Below, piece by piece: positions 18,358 through 29,700 of a stretch of DNA of 64,000 nucleotides (positions are counted from its first letter, which is position 1; each line of letters opens with the position of its first letter). The stretch spans positions 62,001-126,000 of the forward strand of contig JAPLFQ010000003.1 of NCBI GenBank assembly GCA_026390595.1. The letters run 5' to 3'. The position numbers and the translations under genes are program-made. A model generated the notes under the pieces. That model had not been told where the DNA came from, searched no databases, and worked only from the letters and a program-made list of their open reading frames with translations. The DNA comes from Ignavibacteriales bacterium. GTDB lineage: Bacteria > Bacteroidota > Ignavibacteria > UBA10030.

Positions 18358-21300
18358 TTACTGTACCAATGTGATCTTTCCGCTTACAATCTTCTTACCA
18401 GCAGTCACCTCCACACGGAACAGATACACGCCGCTCGCCAGCTTCCGTTGCTGCTCATCCCTCCCATTCCACCTCACGTAGTGTCTTCCCGATTCCATCA
18501 TTCTATCATACAGCGTTTTCACAGCCCTTCCGAGGATGTCGTACACCACAATCTTCACATCCATCGTCTTCGGCAGCTCGATCGGTATGATTGTTTCAGG
18601 ATTGAACGGATTAGGATAATTCGGCCCCACCTTAATCTCTGTTGGCAGATTCTTCTCCGCCTCCGATCTCACCAGGGTGGGCTCTCCCACGATGACACTG
18701 AACTCCCGGATCGTGCCCCGTGACTCGAATTCATACGTCTGATTCTTCCTGAGATCCTGTTCTCGCTTCCCGTCAATGTCCAGCAAATAGACGTCGTATT
18801 GCGTCGGGATTCGCTCGATCCCGTCTACGTGAATTAGAACATTCTGACTCCTGGCTCCCTCATACTGACTTCTTTCAAGAGTCATGTTCCATCTCTCCAC
18901 TCCGTTGATACCCGGCCTGATATCAGTGCCAAACGAAGGATAGTCCTTGTCCCACTCTTCGCGTTGGAGCAGAATTGCGGAGCCTTTCCCAGCGCCCCTT
19001 GGAATTCTCTCATCATAGGAATCCAATCCGGCCCTTGAATCAGGCTCGACTCCGATTTCAACACCTTTGATAACCTCACTTCCTGCCGTAACGCGCACAT
19101 GGAGCCGCCATCCCTTGCTGCCGGCGATCACCGGTTGATCCAGCTTTGTGAAGATGCTGCTGTATGGCACCCTTAATCCTGACAGTGTCGAATTCGGAGA
19201 CCCATTGAAAAGATAGTATCCGACATACGGATCGAACGATAACGACGATTTGAAGGCTCCGTCGAATGCATAAAGTGGTGCAGCAATTCCATTAACGCTT
19301 TGTATCTTCGACCACTGAATGGATGAGGTAAATGGATTCGTGATAATATTCCATCCTGAGCGCAAAGGCACAATCAGCTCTTGATCGCTGTTCAGCGGGG
19401 CCGTCGCAACCACCCGATCAACACTGATCGGGCGCATGGAGATCAGCCAGAATCCTCTGCCAACGCTGAATTTGAAGTTGGAGCTGCCGTCGTACGGTAT
19501 CATGTAATTGCTTGAAGCTCCATTGTCCCAGTACGCTTGCCAATCCACATTTTGAGTCCCATTGAGGACTGAATTCAGCGCCAGATCGCTTGCCCCTGGC
19601 AATCCAAACAGCCTGTAGTCGGTGGCGCTAAAATCGGACGCTTTGCTTTTGCTGATGAATCCGAGAGATGTACTGATGGCGACCGTAGATTTGTAGGCCG
19701 GAACAGTGGTGAAGCTCCACACATCCGTTTTTACTTCTTCTCCGGTAGTGGTCGTGGCAATTACTCTCCAATAGTACGTGGTGCTATCCTGCAACGGACC
19801 GATTTGTCGATTCTTCGTGGTGAGGCTCGAATCCTGCAGAACGTAACTGGTGAAAAATGCGCTTTTCGAAACTTCCAGGCGGTAGCGAGACACTCCGGGA
19901 GTCGCGTTCCATGCCAAGGTAGTTACTAGGGGTATCGTGCTCGCACCGTTCGTTGGACTGACTAGCTTCATGGCCGGGGCAAAAGAAAGATCCGAATCCA
20001 CCGTCAGAGCATTCCCATAACGCAGGCCATTGTTGCCTGTCCTCGACCGGTCTGCGACCGATGTTCCAGCATCAGCGTCAAATGGCCAATATCCTACCAA
20101 TCCAGACTCATCTCCGAACAAGAGCTTATTCATGTTGTCTTTGATTTGAGTCGCCGATCGGACATAGTTCCATATTCGCACTTCATCGATGTCCGCGAGT
20201 GCCATCGTGATGAGTGGATAATACGGGATCTCTCCAAACCTGAGCGGCTCCTTCGAACTCGTCGAGAGTGTGGAAGCTTGACTCGAGACGAATTGGCCGT
20301 CGACATACAGGCTGGCGAAGGAGCCATTATGAGTTATCGCGATGTGATACCATCGCAGCAATTGGAACACATTGGGGAAACTCAGCTGCTGTTCAGTCCC
20401 ACCCAACGGAAGAACGAGCATGAGCGGCATGGGGACAGCTTGATCAGGGATCCTAAGTTCATACCCCCCGAGTACTCCAGCCACAGACCCTCGCTTGTCG
20501 AGGATATTCTGATTGTGGCCTGGAATTTGCCCTTGAGGCACCGCATTTACGCGGATCCACACTTCGATAGTCATTTTCGAGGGCACGAGACTGTCTGAAT
20601 GAGGAATTTCAACGTAGTCGCCAGATCCCGAAAAGCGCATTGCCTTCTGACTTGGCCCAGTCGCCGCCTTGGTTGTCGTGAAGGTTGCTAATCCGCCTTT
20701 CTGGACACCTCCTGCATTCTGAGCGACTGATCGAAAATAGTAGGTTGTGCTTTGCACCAACCCGGCGAGATCTGCACTGAATGTCGCCGCCGAGATTCCG
20801 CTGCCTACAGATTGTGCAGTGGTCTGATTGTATGTCGCGAACGTCGCACTGGTCCCCCACTCGAACCATGCAGTGGTACTTTGTCCACTGGGATTCACAC
20901 TTCCATTCAGTGTTGCTGAACCAGATGTTACTGAAGAGACACTCAGTGTTGCCACTATCGGTCCTGAAGCTGACTGAGTGGTCACAGAGACAACGCCGCT
21001 TTTGCCGCTTTCAAACCCTGTGGAGTCAACGGCGCTGACAGCGTAGTAGTACTGTGTGGCGGCAGCCAATCCAAGATCAGAGTATGCCGGCGATGTCGTC
21101 GAGTCTCTAAGAATAACCAACGTCGAATCCAGCCCGCGATAGATTTTGTATCGAAGGGCGCCAACAGCACCTCCACCGTTCGTCCAACTCAGATTTACAG
21201 CTGATCCTGTCAAGGAGACTAATACATTCTTCGGTGGAAGCTGCAAGCCGAACTCCTGAAGGGAACGGGCCACACTCGATATTCGGACTTCATCCAAGCT

Positions 21301-23691
21301 GAAGTTCTGGACATTTCCCGCGCCAGAACCCATGACAAGAGACGCTGTCGACGAAAAGTCTTCGACAGATCCGCCAACATCAATTGACACATCAAGTGCG
21401 CCATCGATGTACTGTGCGATCTGGGTCCCCAGCCGTCGTATCGCGAGATGGTGCCACTTAAGGTCGTCAATGGTTCGCTTACCTGTCAACTTTCGCGTAT
21501 TCCCTGCATCATTCGACACAGTGAACGCAACAATACCATTGGACTGGACCTCCCAGGAAAACCCCTTTCTCCCATCCCATTTTGTCATGACTGTCCAGAG
21601 ATTGTCTGGCGTTCTTGTGTTGACCCATGCTTCTAACGTCACATCCGACGCCCCGATGTTCAACGTCGCGGAATGACTAACCGTAAGTGAGCCACCGAAG
21701 CTGAATTTCTTGGCCCGACCAAATCGACCAGATTGAACAACAGTCGCAAGGGCTGTCATTGTGTTCGCATAACTGCTCGCATCAATGACCGCCGAGCCAA
21801 CCGTCTCGTTCAGATGAAGCAAGAGAACCGTACGTGGATCACTCAGACTTTCGCCAAGGTAGCGGGGTATCGTTGATTGGGCGCTTCGATAGACACCGTC
21901 GGCCGTCCCAAGAAATAGAAAACCACTTGGGCTCAGGGCGATAGTCTGGAGCTGCATGTAGATGTTTCCCAGCCCCGAGTTGACTATCAACCACGTATCG
22001 CCATTATCCGTGGATCGATAAACACCTTCTCCCCACACCGCCACGAAAATTTCTCCTATGGAATTGGCGACGATCCCTTGAACCGTGCCATTGGAGAACT
22101 TTGCCGTGAGATCAGTCCAAGTACTTCCGTTGTCAGTCGATCTGATTAAACCCCAGTTGCATCCAGCGAAGAGATAGCCTGAAGAGTTGATGGCAACTGC
22201 TCGAACATAAGGGAAATTACTCCATGTGGTGCTTGTGGGGCTCGTCAAGTTCCACGTCGAACCATTATCTGTCGAAAGATGAACTCCCGCGCCATATGCT
22301 GCGGCGTAAAGATAGTCGCTGGAATTCACCGCCATTGAGAAGACAACATTGCTCTTGAGCCCATTGTTGATGGCAATCCATGTCTGGCCGTCATCTGTGG
22401 ACCGATAGATGCCCCCTCCGTCCGTACCGGCGAAAACTGATCCCGATGAATTTACAGCCAGGCTGGTAATACTAAAGGCACCGACTTGTGACCTGGTCCA
22501 GGTAATGCCGTCATCGGTTGAACGAAATACACTTCCATCGCTTCCGGCGTAGATCACACCTTTTTTGTCAACAGCGTACGACATTGAATTGAAAACACTT
22601 GTAGTCAGTGCCCAGGTAGCACCATTGTTGGACGATCTGAAGACTCCGCGTTGATAATGCGTCCCCGCAAATACCGTGTTCGTTGCCCCCGTCCCCACCG
22701 ATCTGCTGTATTCATTCGCAGTCAGGGATCCCGCTACATTCCAGGCGGTTCCACCGTCACTCGATATATAGATGCTCCCACCTCGGGTACCTGCGTAGAT
22801 CCGTCCACTCTTCGAACTGAGCAGCGAGGTTACTCTCTTGTCTGTCAAACCGGTATTGCTCAGTTTCCAAGCCGTCCCGCCGTCGCTCGAAGATGCGATT
22901 CCAAGGTTGAAAGTCCCCGCAAACACTGTTCCAGATGGATTCGCTGCCAACGCATACACATCAAGGTTCTGGAGAGAAGTGGCAACCGGACTCCAGGCAG
23001 CGCCTCCATTGATTGATCGGAAAACGCCGACATTGCACCCCGCGAACAATTGACCTTTTGGATCGATTGTCAATGCCGTCAATCTGACTCCCGAAAGCCC
23101 GTTGTTCATGGGAGTCCAGTTGATCCCCTTGTCACTTGAACGGTACGCACCATTATTCCCACCAGCAAAAACGTACCCCAACGAATCAATGCTCAACGAC
23201 CTGAAGTTGTAATCCTGCCAGCTGCCTGCCGGAGCCTGCCAAGTACCACCTCTATCAGTCGATCGAAAGACTCCGATGTGAGGCGTTCCGATGAAGACAG
23301 TCCCGTTTGAAGCAACGGCGATCGAGAGAACAAACGTAGCATCGCCCGCAGTGAGACGAGACCAATGATCACCGTTATCAACAGAACGAAAGAGGTAACT
23401 CCCCTCCGTGCCGGCATAGAGAGTACCATCAGAGCTGCACGCCAGTGACATCACAATAGAATTCGTCAATCCTGTGTTGACAGGTATCCATGAGATGCCA
23501 TTGTCCGTCGATCGGAAGATTCCTGCCCCATACGTTCCCGCGAAAAGAACGCCAAACGGATCTTCGGCCATTGCAGAGATCATTGTACCAGTGGGTCCTG
23601 TTGTCGGTTGCCAGAAGTCTTGTGCGACAATGTCCTGGGCAAGAAGGACCAAACAGATAGCGATAACCCTGGAATGCTGCAGGTTCCTCAT
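18358..23691 (-). CDS. Giant T9SS surface protein with Vps10-type repeats and two LamG domains
   Basis: 1777 residues with a signal peptide (about 1-23, IVAQDFW). Thirteen BNR/Vps10-type repeats plus a degenerate last one fill residues ~25-610 (FRSTDNGxSW, LFAGTYGAGIF), enough for two seven-bladed propellers. These are followed by LamG (~615-815), two FN3-type domains (one with WFEWGTSATF), a second LamG (~1010-1230, VEIPHSDSLVPSKMTIEVWI), one FN3-like repeat, the shared C-terminal cassette (FGLPGASDLA ... GWNIITNPF) and a T9SS sorting domain (GPNYPNPFNPETIIPIELPK). The ATG lies 9 bases after the previous giant's stop and has only a weak purine site, so translation may depend on re-initiation. 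N-terminal similarity to the next gene marks a tandem duplication. Role: surface binding, probably of glycans or proteins. Confidence 0.9.
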   Translation of the reverse strand: MRNLQHSRVIAICLVLLAQDIVAQDFWQPTTGPTGTMISAMAEDPFGVLFAGTYGAGIFRSTDNGISWIPVNTGLTNSIVMSLACSSDGTLYAGTEGSYLFRSVDNGDHWSRLTAGDATFVLSIAVASNGTVFIGTPHIGVFRSTDRGGTWQAPAGSWQDYNFRSLSIDSLGYVFAGGNNGAYRSSDKGINWTPMNNGLSGVRLTALTIDPKGQLFAGCNVGVFRSINGGAAWSPVATSLQNLDVYALAANPSGTVFAGTFNLGIASSSDGGTAWKLSNTGLTDKRVTSLLSSKSGRIYAGTRGGSIYISSDGGTAWNVAGSLTANEYSRSVGTGATNTVFAGTHYQRGVFRSSNNGATWALTTSVFNSMSYAVDKKGVIYAGSDGSVFRSTDDGITWTRSQVGAFSITSLAVNSSGSVFAGTDGGGIYRSTDDGQTWIAINNGLKSNVVFSMAVNSSDYLYAAAYGAGVHLSTDNGSTWNLTSPTSTTWSNFPYVRAVAINSSGYLFAGCNWGLIRSTDNGSTWTDLTAKFSNGTVQGIVANSIGEIFVAVWGEGVYRSTDNGDTWLIVNSGLGNIYMQLQTIALSPSGFLFLGTADGVYRSAQSTIPRYLGESLSDPRTVLLLHLNETVGSAVIDASSYANTMTALATVVQSGRFGRAKKFSFGGSLTVSHSATLNIGASDVTLEAWVNTRTPDNLWTVMTKWDGRKGFSWEVQSNGIVAFTVSNDAGNTRKLTGKRTIDDLKWHHLAIRRLGTQIAQYIDGALDVSIDVGGSVEDFSSTASLVMGSGAGNVQNFSLDEVRISSVARSLQEFGLQLPPKNVLVSLTGSAVNLSWTNGGGAVGALRYKIYRGLDSTLVILRDSTTSPAYSDLGLAAATQYYYAVSAVDSTGFESGKSGVVSVTTQSASGPIVATLSVSSVTSGSATLNGSVNPSGQSTTAWFEWGTSATFATYNQTTAQSVGSGISAATFSADLAGLVQSTTYYFRSVAQNAGGVQKGGLATFTTTKAATGPSQKAMRFSGSGDYVEIPHSDSLVPSKMTIEVWIRVNAVPQGQIPGHNQNILDKRGSVAGVLGGYELRIPDQAVPMPLMLVLPLGGTEQQLSFPNVFQLLRWYHIAITHNGSFASLYVDGQFVSSQASTLSTSSKEPLRFGEIPYYPLITMALADIDEVRIWNYVRSATQIKDNMNKLLFGDESGLVGYWPFDADAGTSVADRSRTGNNGLRYGNALTVDSDLSFAPAMKLVSPTNGASTIPLVTTLAWNATPGVSRYRLEVSKSAFFTSYVLQDSSLTTKNRQIGPLQDSTTYYWRVIATTTTGEEVKTDVWSFTTVPAYKSTVAISTSLGFISKSKASDFSATDYRLFGLPGASDLALNSVLNGTQNVDWQAYWDNGASSNYMIPYDGSSNFKFSVGRGFWLISMRPISVDRVVATAPLNSDQELIVPLRSGWNIITNPFTSSIQWSKIQSVNGIAAPLYAFDGAFKSSLSFDPYVGYYLFNGSPNSTLSGLRVPYSSIFTKLDQPVIAGSKGWRLHVRVTAGSEVIKGVEIGVEPDSRAGLDSYDERIPRGAGKGSAILLQREEWDKDYPSFGTDIRPGINGVERWNMTLERSQYEGARSQNVLIHVDGIERIPTQYDVYLLDIDGKREQDLRKNQTYEFESRGTIREFSVIVGEPTLVRSEAEKNLPTEIKVGPNYPNPFNPETIIPIELPKTMDVKIVVYDILGRAVKTLYDRMMESGRHYVRWNGRDEQQRKLASGVYLFRVEVTAGKKIVSGKITLVQ

Positions 23692-23700
23692 ATTCTCGGA

Positions 23701-26700
23701 TTATTGAATGATGAGCATTTTGACAACGAAGTTCCTTAGTCCACTGCATTCTACTCGGAAGAAGTAGACACCAGTGCCAACTTTCGACTGATTGCTGTCT
23801 TTCCCATCCCACCTCATATAATGTCTGCCTGATTCCATGATTCCATTCTGCAGCACCTTCACCTGCCGACCGAGAATGTCGTAAACGACGATCGTTACAT
23901 CCATCGCCTTCGGCAACTCAATCGGGATGATCGTCTCCGGATTGAATGGGTTCGGATAGTTCGGACCCACCTTGATCTCCGTGGGCAGACTCTTTTCTGC
24001 CTCAGACCTGACCAACTCACTCGTCCCGACTAGTATTGAGATCTCTCTCTTAGAGCTTTGTACATCGCAATCATATGCCTGCATCTTCCTGAGATCCTGA
24101 GTTCTCTTCCCTTCCTGGTCCACCAAGTAGACTTCATACTGACTCGGGACCGTTTCTGTCCCCGTTACTTTGATCTGTGTCGTCGTTTTGGCCTTCGCAG
24201 CGAGCTCGATGTTCCACTTCTCTATATTGTTTACCTGAGGCCTTATATCCATCCTGAACGTCGGATAGTCTTTGTCCCATTCCTCTCGGCTCAAGCTGAC
24301 CTGACTGATCTCTCCCACGGCTCTCGGCATCCTTTGATCAAAGGCATCCAGCCCTGGTTTTGCCTCAGGCTCTACACCAATCTCCACCCTGCTATCCCCT
24401 GCCTGGACTTGTAGTCTCCAGCCTTTGCTGTTCGCTGGTGCTTCCACTGTCTTCGTGAACAGGCTGGCATAGGGCACTCGCAGCGTTGTCAAGATTGCAT
24501 TGGGAGATCCGTTGAAGAAGTAGTAGCCTGTATAAGGATCAAATGTCGAGGATACGTTGAACACTCCGCTGAAGGAATATATCGGGGCTGTCGTTCCATT
24601 GATCGTCTGTATCTTCGACCACTGTGTTGATGCGTTGAACGGGTTCGTTATCAGGTTCCAGCCCGCCTGCAATGGAATCTCGACCTCCTGGTTCGTGTTC
24701 AGCGTTGCCGCTCCCAGCGTCCGGCTCACATTCACCGCATTCTTGGCTATCACCCAGAATGCCCTCCCCTGCGTGAACCTAAACGTCTGGCTCCCGTCAT
24801 ACTTCTTCATATAATTGCTCGAGCTTCCATCATCCCAGTACACCTGCCAGTCATAGTTCTCTCTGCCAGTAAAGACCGAGTCTACCGGGAGGTTACTCCC
24901 TCCAGGAAGCCCAAAGAGCTTATAGTCTGTTGGGGTATAGTCTGATGCCTTTGCCCTAGTTGAGAACCCAAGGCTTGTGCTCACCGATACTGCCGGTGTA
25001 TAGACCGGGATCGTCGTAAAGCTCCATGTTGATGAATAGAGACCATACCCCCCTGCATTCTTCCCCCTGATGCGCCACTGATAGATCGTGTTGTTCTGAA
25101 GAGGACCTATCTGCCTTGATGTGGCTGTCAGGGTGGTGTCATCAATCAGGTTGGAGGCAAAACTCACATCCGTCGAGACCTGCAGGTGATAATTGGTCGC
25201 TGCGCCAAGACTTGTCCAGCTCAGTGTCGGGCTGGTAGGCACCCCTCCTGATCCATTGGGAGGAAACTGCAGTGTCGCTGATGCAGGTGCGGCTATTACT
25301 GTCGTAAAACTCCAAGTCGGTGAGTAGGGACCATAGCCAGCCACGTTCCTTGCACAGACATGCCAGTAGTACGCCGTGCTATTTTGAAGTGAGCTGAGTT
25401 GCTGTGATATCCCCGTCAGCGTTGAGTCTTCGAACACCAAGGTCCCAAAGCTTGCACTTGTTGAGACTTGAAGACGATACGTTGTTGCTGTCAGAACTGA
25501 GGACCATCTCAACACCGGTGATGTTGGCACACCGCCAGCGTTGTCACTCGGAGCAGAAAGAACAACGATGCTCGGCAGTGCTACAATCGTGGCAAAGCTC
25601 CATGTCGAAGAGTACGGGCCATACCCTCCCGCGTTCTTACCTCGAACACGCCAGTAGTAAGTTGTGTTGTTCTGAAGCGGACCCATTTGCTTAGATGTTC
25701 CGAGTAACGTTGTATCATCTACCACCAACGAACTGAAGTTCACATCCGAGCTTACCTGTAGATCATAGCTTGTCGCAGTGCTGAGGATTGACCAGATTAA
25801 TGTCGGTGCGGTCGTAATACCCGTCGCCGTGTTCCCCGGCGACTGCAGCACTGCCGCCAATGGAGCAGCGATGATCGTGGTGAAGCTCCACGTCGATGAG
25901 TAGGGACCGTCTCCTGCTGCGTTCTTTCCGTGCATTCGCCAGTAGTAGGTGGTGTTGTTCTGCAGCCCGGCTAATTGGCGGGACGTGGTGACTGATGTAC
26001 TATCCTCGAGCACCAACACAGTAAACGATGGGCTTGTCGAGAGCTCTAGATGATAGACCGCTGCCCCCATGACACCATTCCAGCTAACCATCGGATTAAC
26101 AGCCACTCCCACCGATCCATCAGCTGGTAGTGACAGCATCACAGTTGACGGCAAGGCCACAGTTGTCGTTAAGCTCCATGTCGGAGAGTAGGAACCATAC
26201 CCTCCCGCGTTCTTGCCCCTCACTCTCCAGTAGTATGTCGTGTTGTTTTGAAGTGGACCTATCTGCTTCGCCGTCCCCGTCACTGTTGTGTCATCAACTA
26301 CAAGTGAACTGAAGTTCAAATCCTGGCTCACCTGGACGTGATAACTAGTCGCTGTGCTTATACTCGTCCAACTCAAGAACGGTGTGGTAATAATGCCCGT
26401 TGATGTATTCAAAGGGGATTGCAGTGCAGCCACCGATGGAGCGGCTATGATCGTCGTGAAGCTCCACGTCGATGAGTAGGGACCGTCTCCTGCTCCGTTG
26501 CTCGCATGAACTCGCCAATAATACGTCGTGCTGTTCTGAAGCGCTACCAGTTGACGTGATGGTATTGCCAGCGTCGTATCATCCGTACTGAGTGATAGAA
26601 AAGATGAACTTGTCGCAACCTCTAGATGGTACACGGAAGCTTCCGAGAGCTGGCTCCAAGTTAGCAGTGGATTCGTGCTGACTCCGGTGGCACTGTTCGC

Positions 26701-29700
26701 TGGCGAAGTCAGACTGACTTGTTGAGGCAAGCTCACAACCGTGGTGAAGCTCCACGTCGAAGAAAAGCCTCCATTCCCGCCTGCATTGATACCACGAACC
26801 CGCCAATAGTATGTTGTATTGTTCTGAAGCGGACCAACCTGTTTCGATGGCTGAGTAATCCCGGAATCATCTATTAACAATGTTCCAAGATCGGCATCCT
26901 GACTCAATTGGAGATTGTAAGATGCTGATGAGGCCAAACCCAACCAGGTCAGTACGGGAGTGATCATCAAACCCTTTGAGATGTTCGACGGTGACTGCAG
27001 AACAATGGCAACTGGCGCGGCAACGATTGTGGTGAAACTCCATGTTGGTGAAAAAGGCCCAAAGCCCGCAGCATTTCTGGCTCGTACTCGCCAGAAATAG
27101 CTTCCACCGTTCTGAAGACCAATCAACTGACGCGTTGTGGTCAAGACCGCCGTGTCCTCGATTGCCAAAGTAATGAACGATGAACTGGTCGACAGCTGAA
27201 AATGGTATGCCGTCGCGCCACTTAGAGCATTCCAGCTCATCATAGGGTTGATATCAATTCCCGCAGATCCTTCTAGTGGCGATATCAAGGTAACTTGCGG
27301 GGACATTGCGACGATTGTTGTGAAACTCCATGTTGGCGAGTACGTCCCATAACCACCTGCGTTCTTCCCCCGGACTCGCCAGAAGTACGTCGTGTTGTTT
27401 TGGAACGGACCAACTTGCTTCGCTGTGCTGACCAAAGCAGTGTCGTCGACCAGGAGGACACTGAAATTCACATCGGAGCTGACCTGCACATGGTAGGAGT
27501 CCACCCCGCTGATGCCAAACCAGACCAATGATAAGCTTACGGAATTGCTCAAACTCCCATTGGTGGGAGCCTGCAGTCCTATGGCGGCCGGCGGAGCGGG
27601 CACCGTAGCAAAGCTCCATATTGGAGAGTAGGGCCCATACCCCCCGGCATTCCTGGCCCGCACTCTCCAATAATACGTTGTACCATTCTGGAGAGTGCTG
27701 ACTTGTCGATACACATCAGTAAGAGTGGTATCCTCAAAAGCCAGAGAAGTGAAGCTCGTGCTCTTTGATACCTGGATTGCATATCCCGATGCATCCCGGA
27801 TTTGGGTCCACGAAAGAAGGGTGTTATTCGTAATTCCAGATGATCCATTCGGTGGAGAGAAAAGAGCTACCGAAATCGGAGGAGCCTTGACAGTCGTGAA
27901 ACTCCATGTCGATGAATACGGCCCTTGACCACCCCAATTCAGCCCACACACTCGCCAGTAGTAGATGGTGTTGTTCAGTAGGCCAGTGATTTGCTTCGAG
28001 CCGGTCAGAAGCGTGCTGTCGTCCACAAGTGTCGTCGTGAAAGAAGAAGATGTGGAGACCTGGATACGAAATGAAGTCGCTCCATCAACACCTTTCCAGG
28101 AAAGAAGGGGGCTTGTGGAGATGGAAGTTGAAGTGTTCGATGGCGCCGAAAGTTCGGCAGCACTCATTTTCGGCGCGTCGGCAACCTGATTCCTGAAAAT
28201 CGAAACACTCACAATGAATTGGCTAACGAAGACGATGTCGGGAACTCCATCGCCATCTACATCACAAACGCAAATCCCCCTTTGCGTATGTGAGGAAGAT
28301 ATCTTGAACCCCGGCGCGAATGAGTTCGAATCGATGACTCCCGGCGTGCTTTGGTTACGGAGAATTGTCGTTCCGAAATTCCCCTGTCCTGCAACCGCGA
28401 TATCTACCTTTCCATCTCCATCAAGATCACCTATTGCTGACATATAGCAATTAGCTCCAACCGAGAAGTCGACTTTCGCCGCGAATGATCCAGCAGCTAA
28501 CGACCCCGCAACTGAGATATTTCTGATAACCGAAACGGTGCCAGAAGTGAGGTTGGTAATCACGATGTCCAGTTTGCCATCGCCATCGATATCGGCCAAA
28601 ATCACGTGGTTTGGGTTGGTTCCCGTCGGCAGATCCAACCTCGATGGAAACGCAGAACGTGTAATGCGTCCCGATGATCCGGCATTTCTCAATACTGAAA
28701 ACGTATTGTCTGCATAGTTCGCGACAACGATGTCCGGCAACCCGTCGCCATCTAAATCGCCTACATCTATGCTTCTGGGATCATTCCCCGATTGAAGAAT
28801 CAGAGTATCCGCAAAGCTTGCTGCATTCATAACCCCAGGCGATGACGTATTCCTCAGAATGGTTATCTGGTTCTGAGCTGGATATTGCATGGGTGCCACC
28901 AGATCTGGCTTGCCATCGCCGTCAAGATCATGTGCGCAAAAAGAGACCATAGAAGTCCTTCCGCCTGCCACGTCGAACGACGGGTCGAACCAACTGGTAA
29001 TGGGACCTCCTTGACCCGTGTTCCTCGAAATGGAGACATTTGTGTAGCTGGCAATCGCGATGTCTTTGTTTCCATCGCCATCGAAATCCTCTGCTAGCGC
29101 GCTCCAGGAGGAAAGCCCTATGTTCTGGATCGCACCCAAGCCGAAAGATGATGCATCGATTTGATATGGCTGACTCATGTTCTTCAAAACTGAGATACTG
29201 TTATTATTGCTGTTCCCGACTACTATATCAGGCTTCCCGTCTCCCGTAAAGTCTGCGATATCCATTCCAAACATTTCAGTCGCCTGTCGATAGTTGACCT
29301 GGCTGCCAAAAGAGCTGACAGTCAAATCCTGAGTTCGGCTAAAAGTCACAGCGAACGGCAACAGTGAATAGGCAGTTAACCCATTAGCACAGACAGAAAT
29401 AGGTTTGTATGTCGAACCGGCCGGCACTTTGACCTGCAATGACTGCGTTGTTGCCGCAATGACCGTTGCTCGCACAGCTCCAAAGAAGACAGCATTGTTG
29501 GCCACCACCGAACTAAAATTCGTCCCTTGAATTGTGACAATGCTCCCAACCGGGCCTGATTTTGGGAAGACGGACACAATCGTGGGAATTGTGCCTGTTC
29601 TTGAGAGTTTATTACCTCGTTCAAGAACCTTATCGGTTGTTCTTTGAGGGACATTTGAATTTATCTCATCGTCAAACAGTTTGTCTTTCTCCTGGAATGC

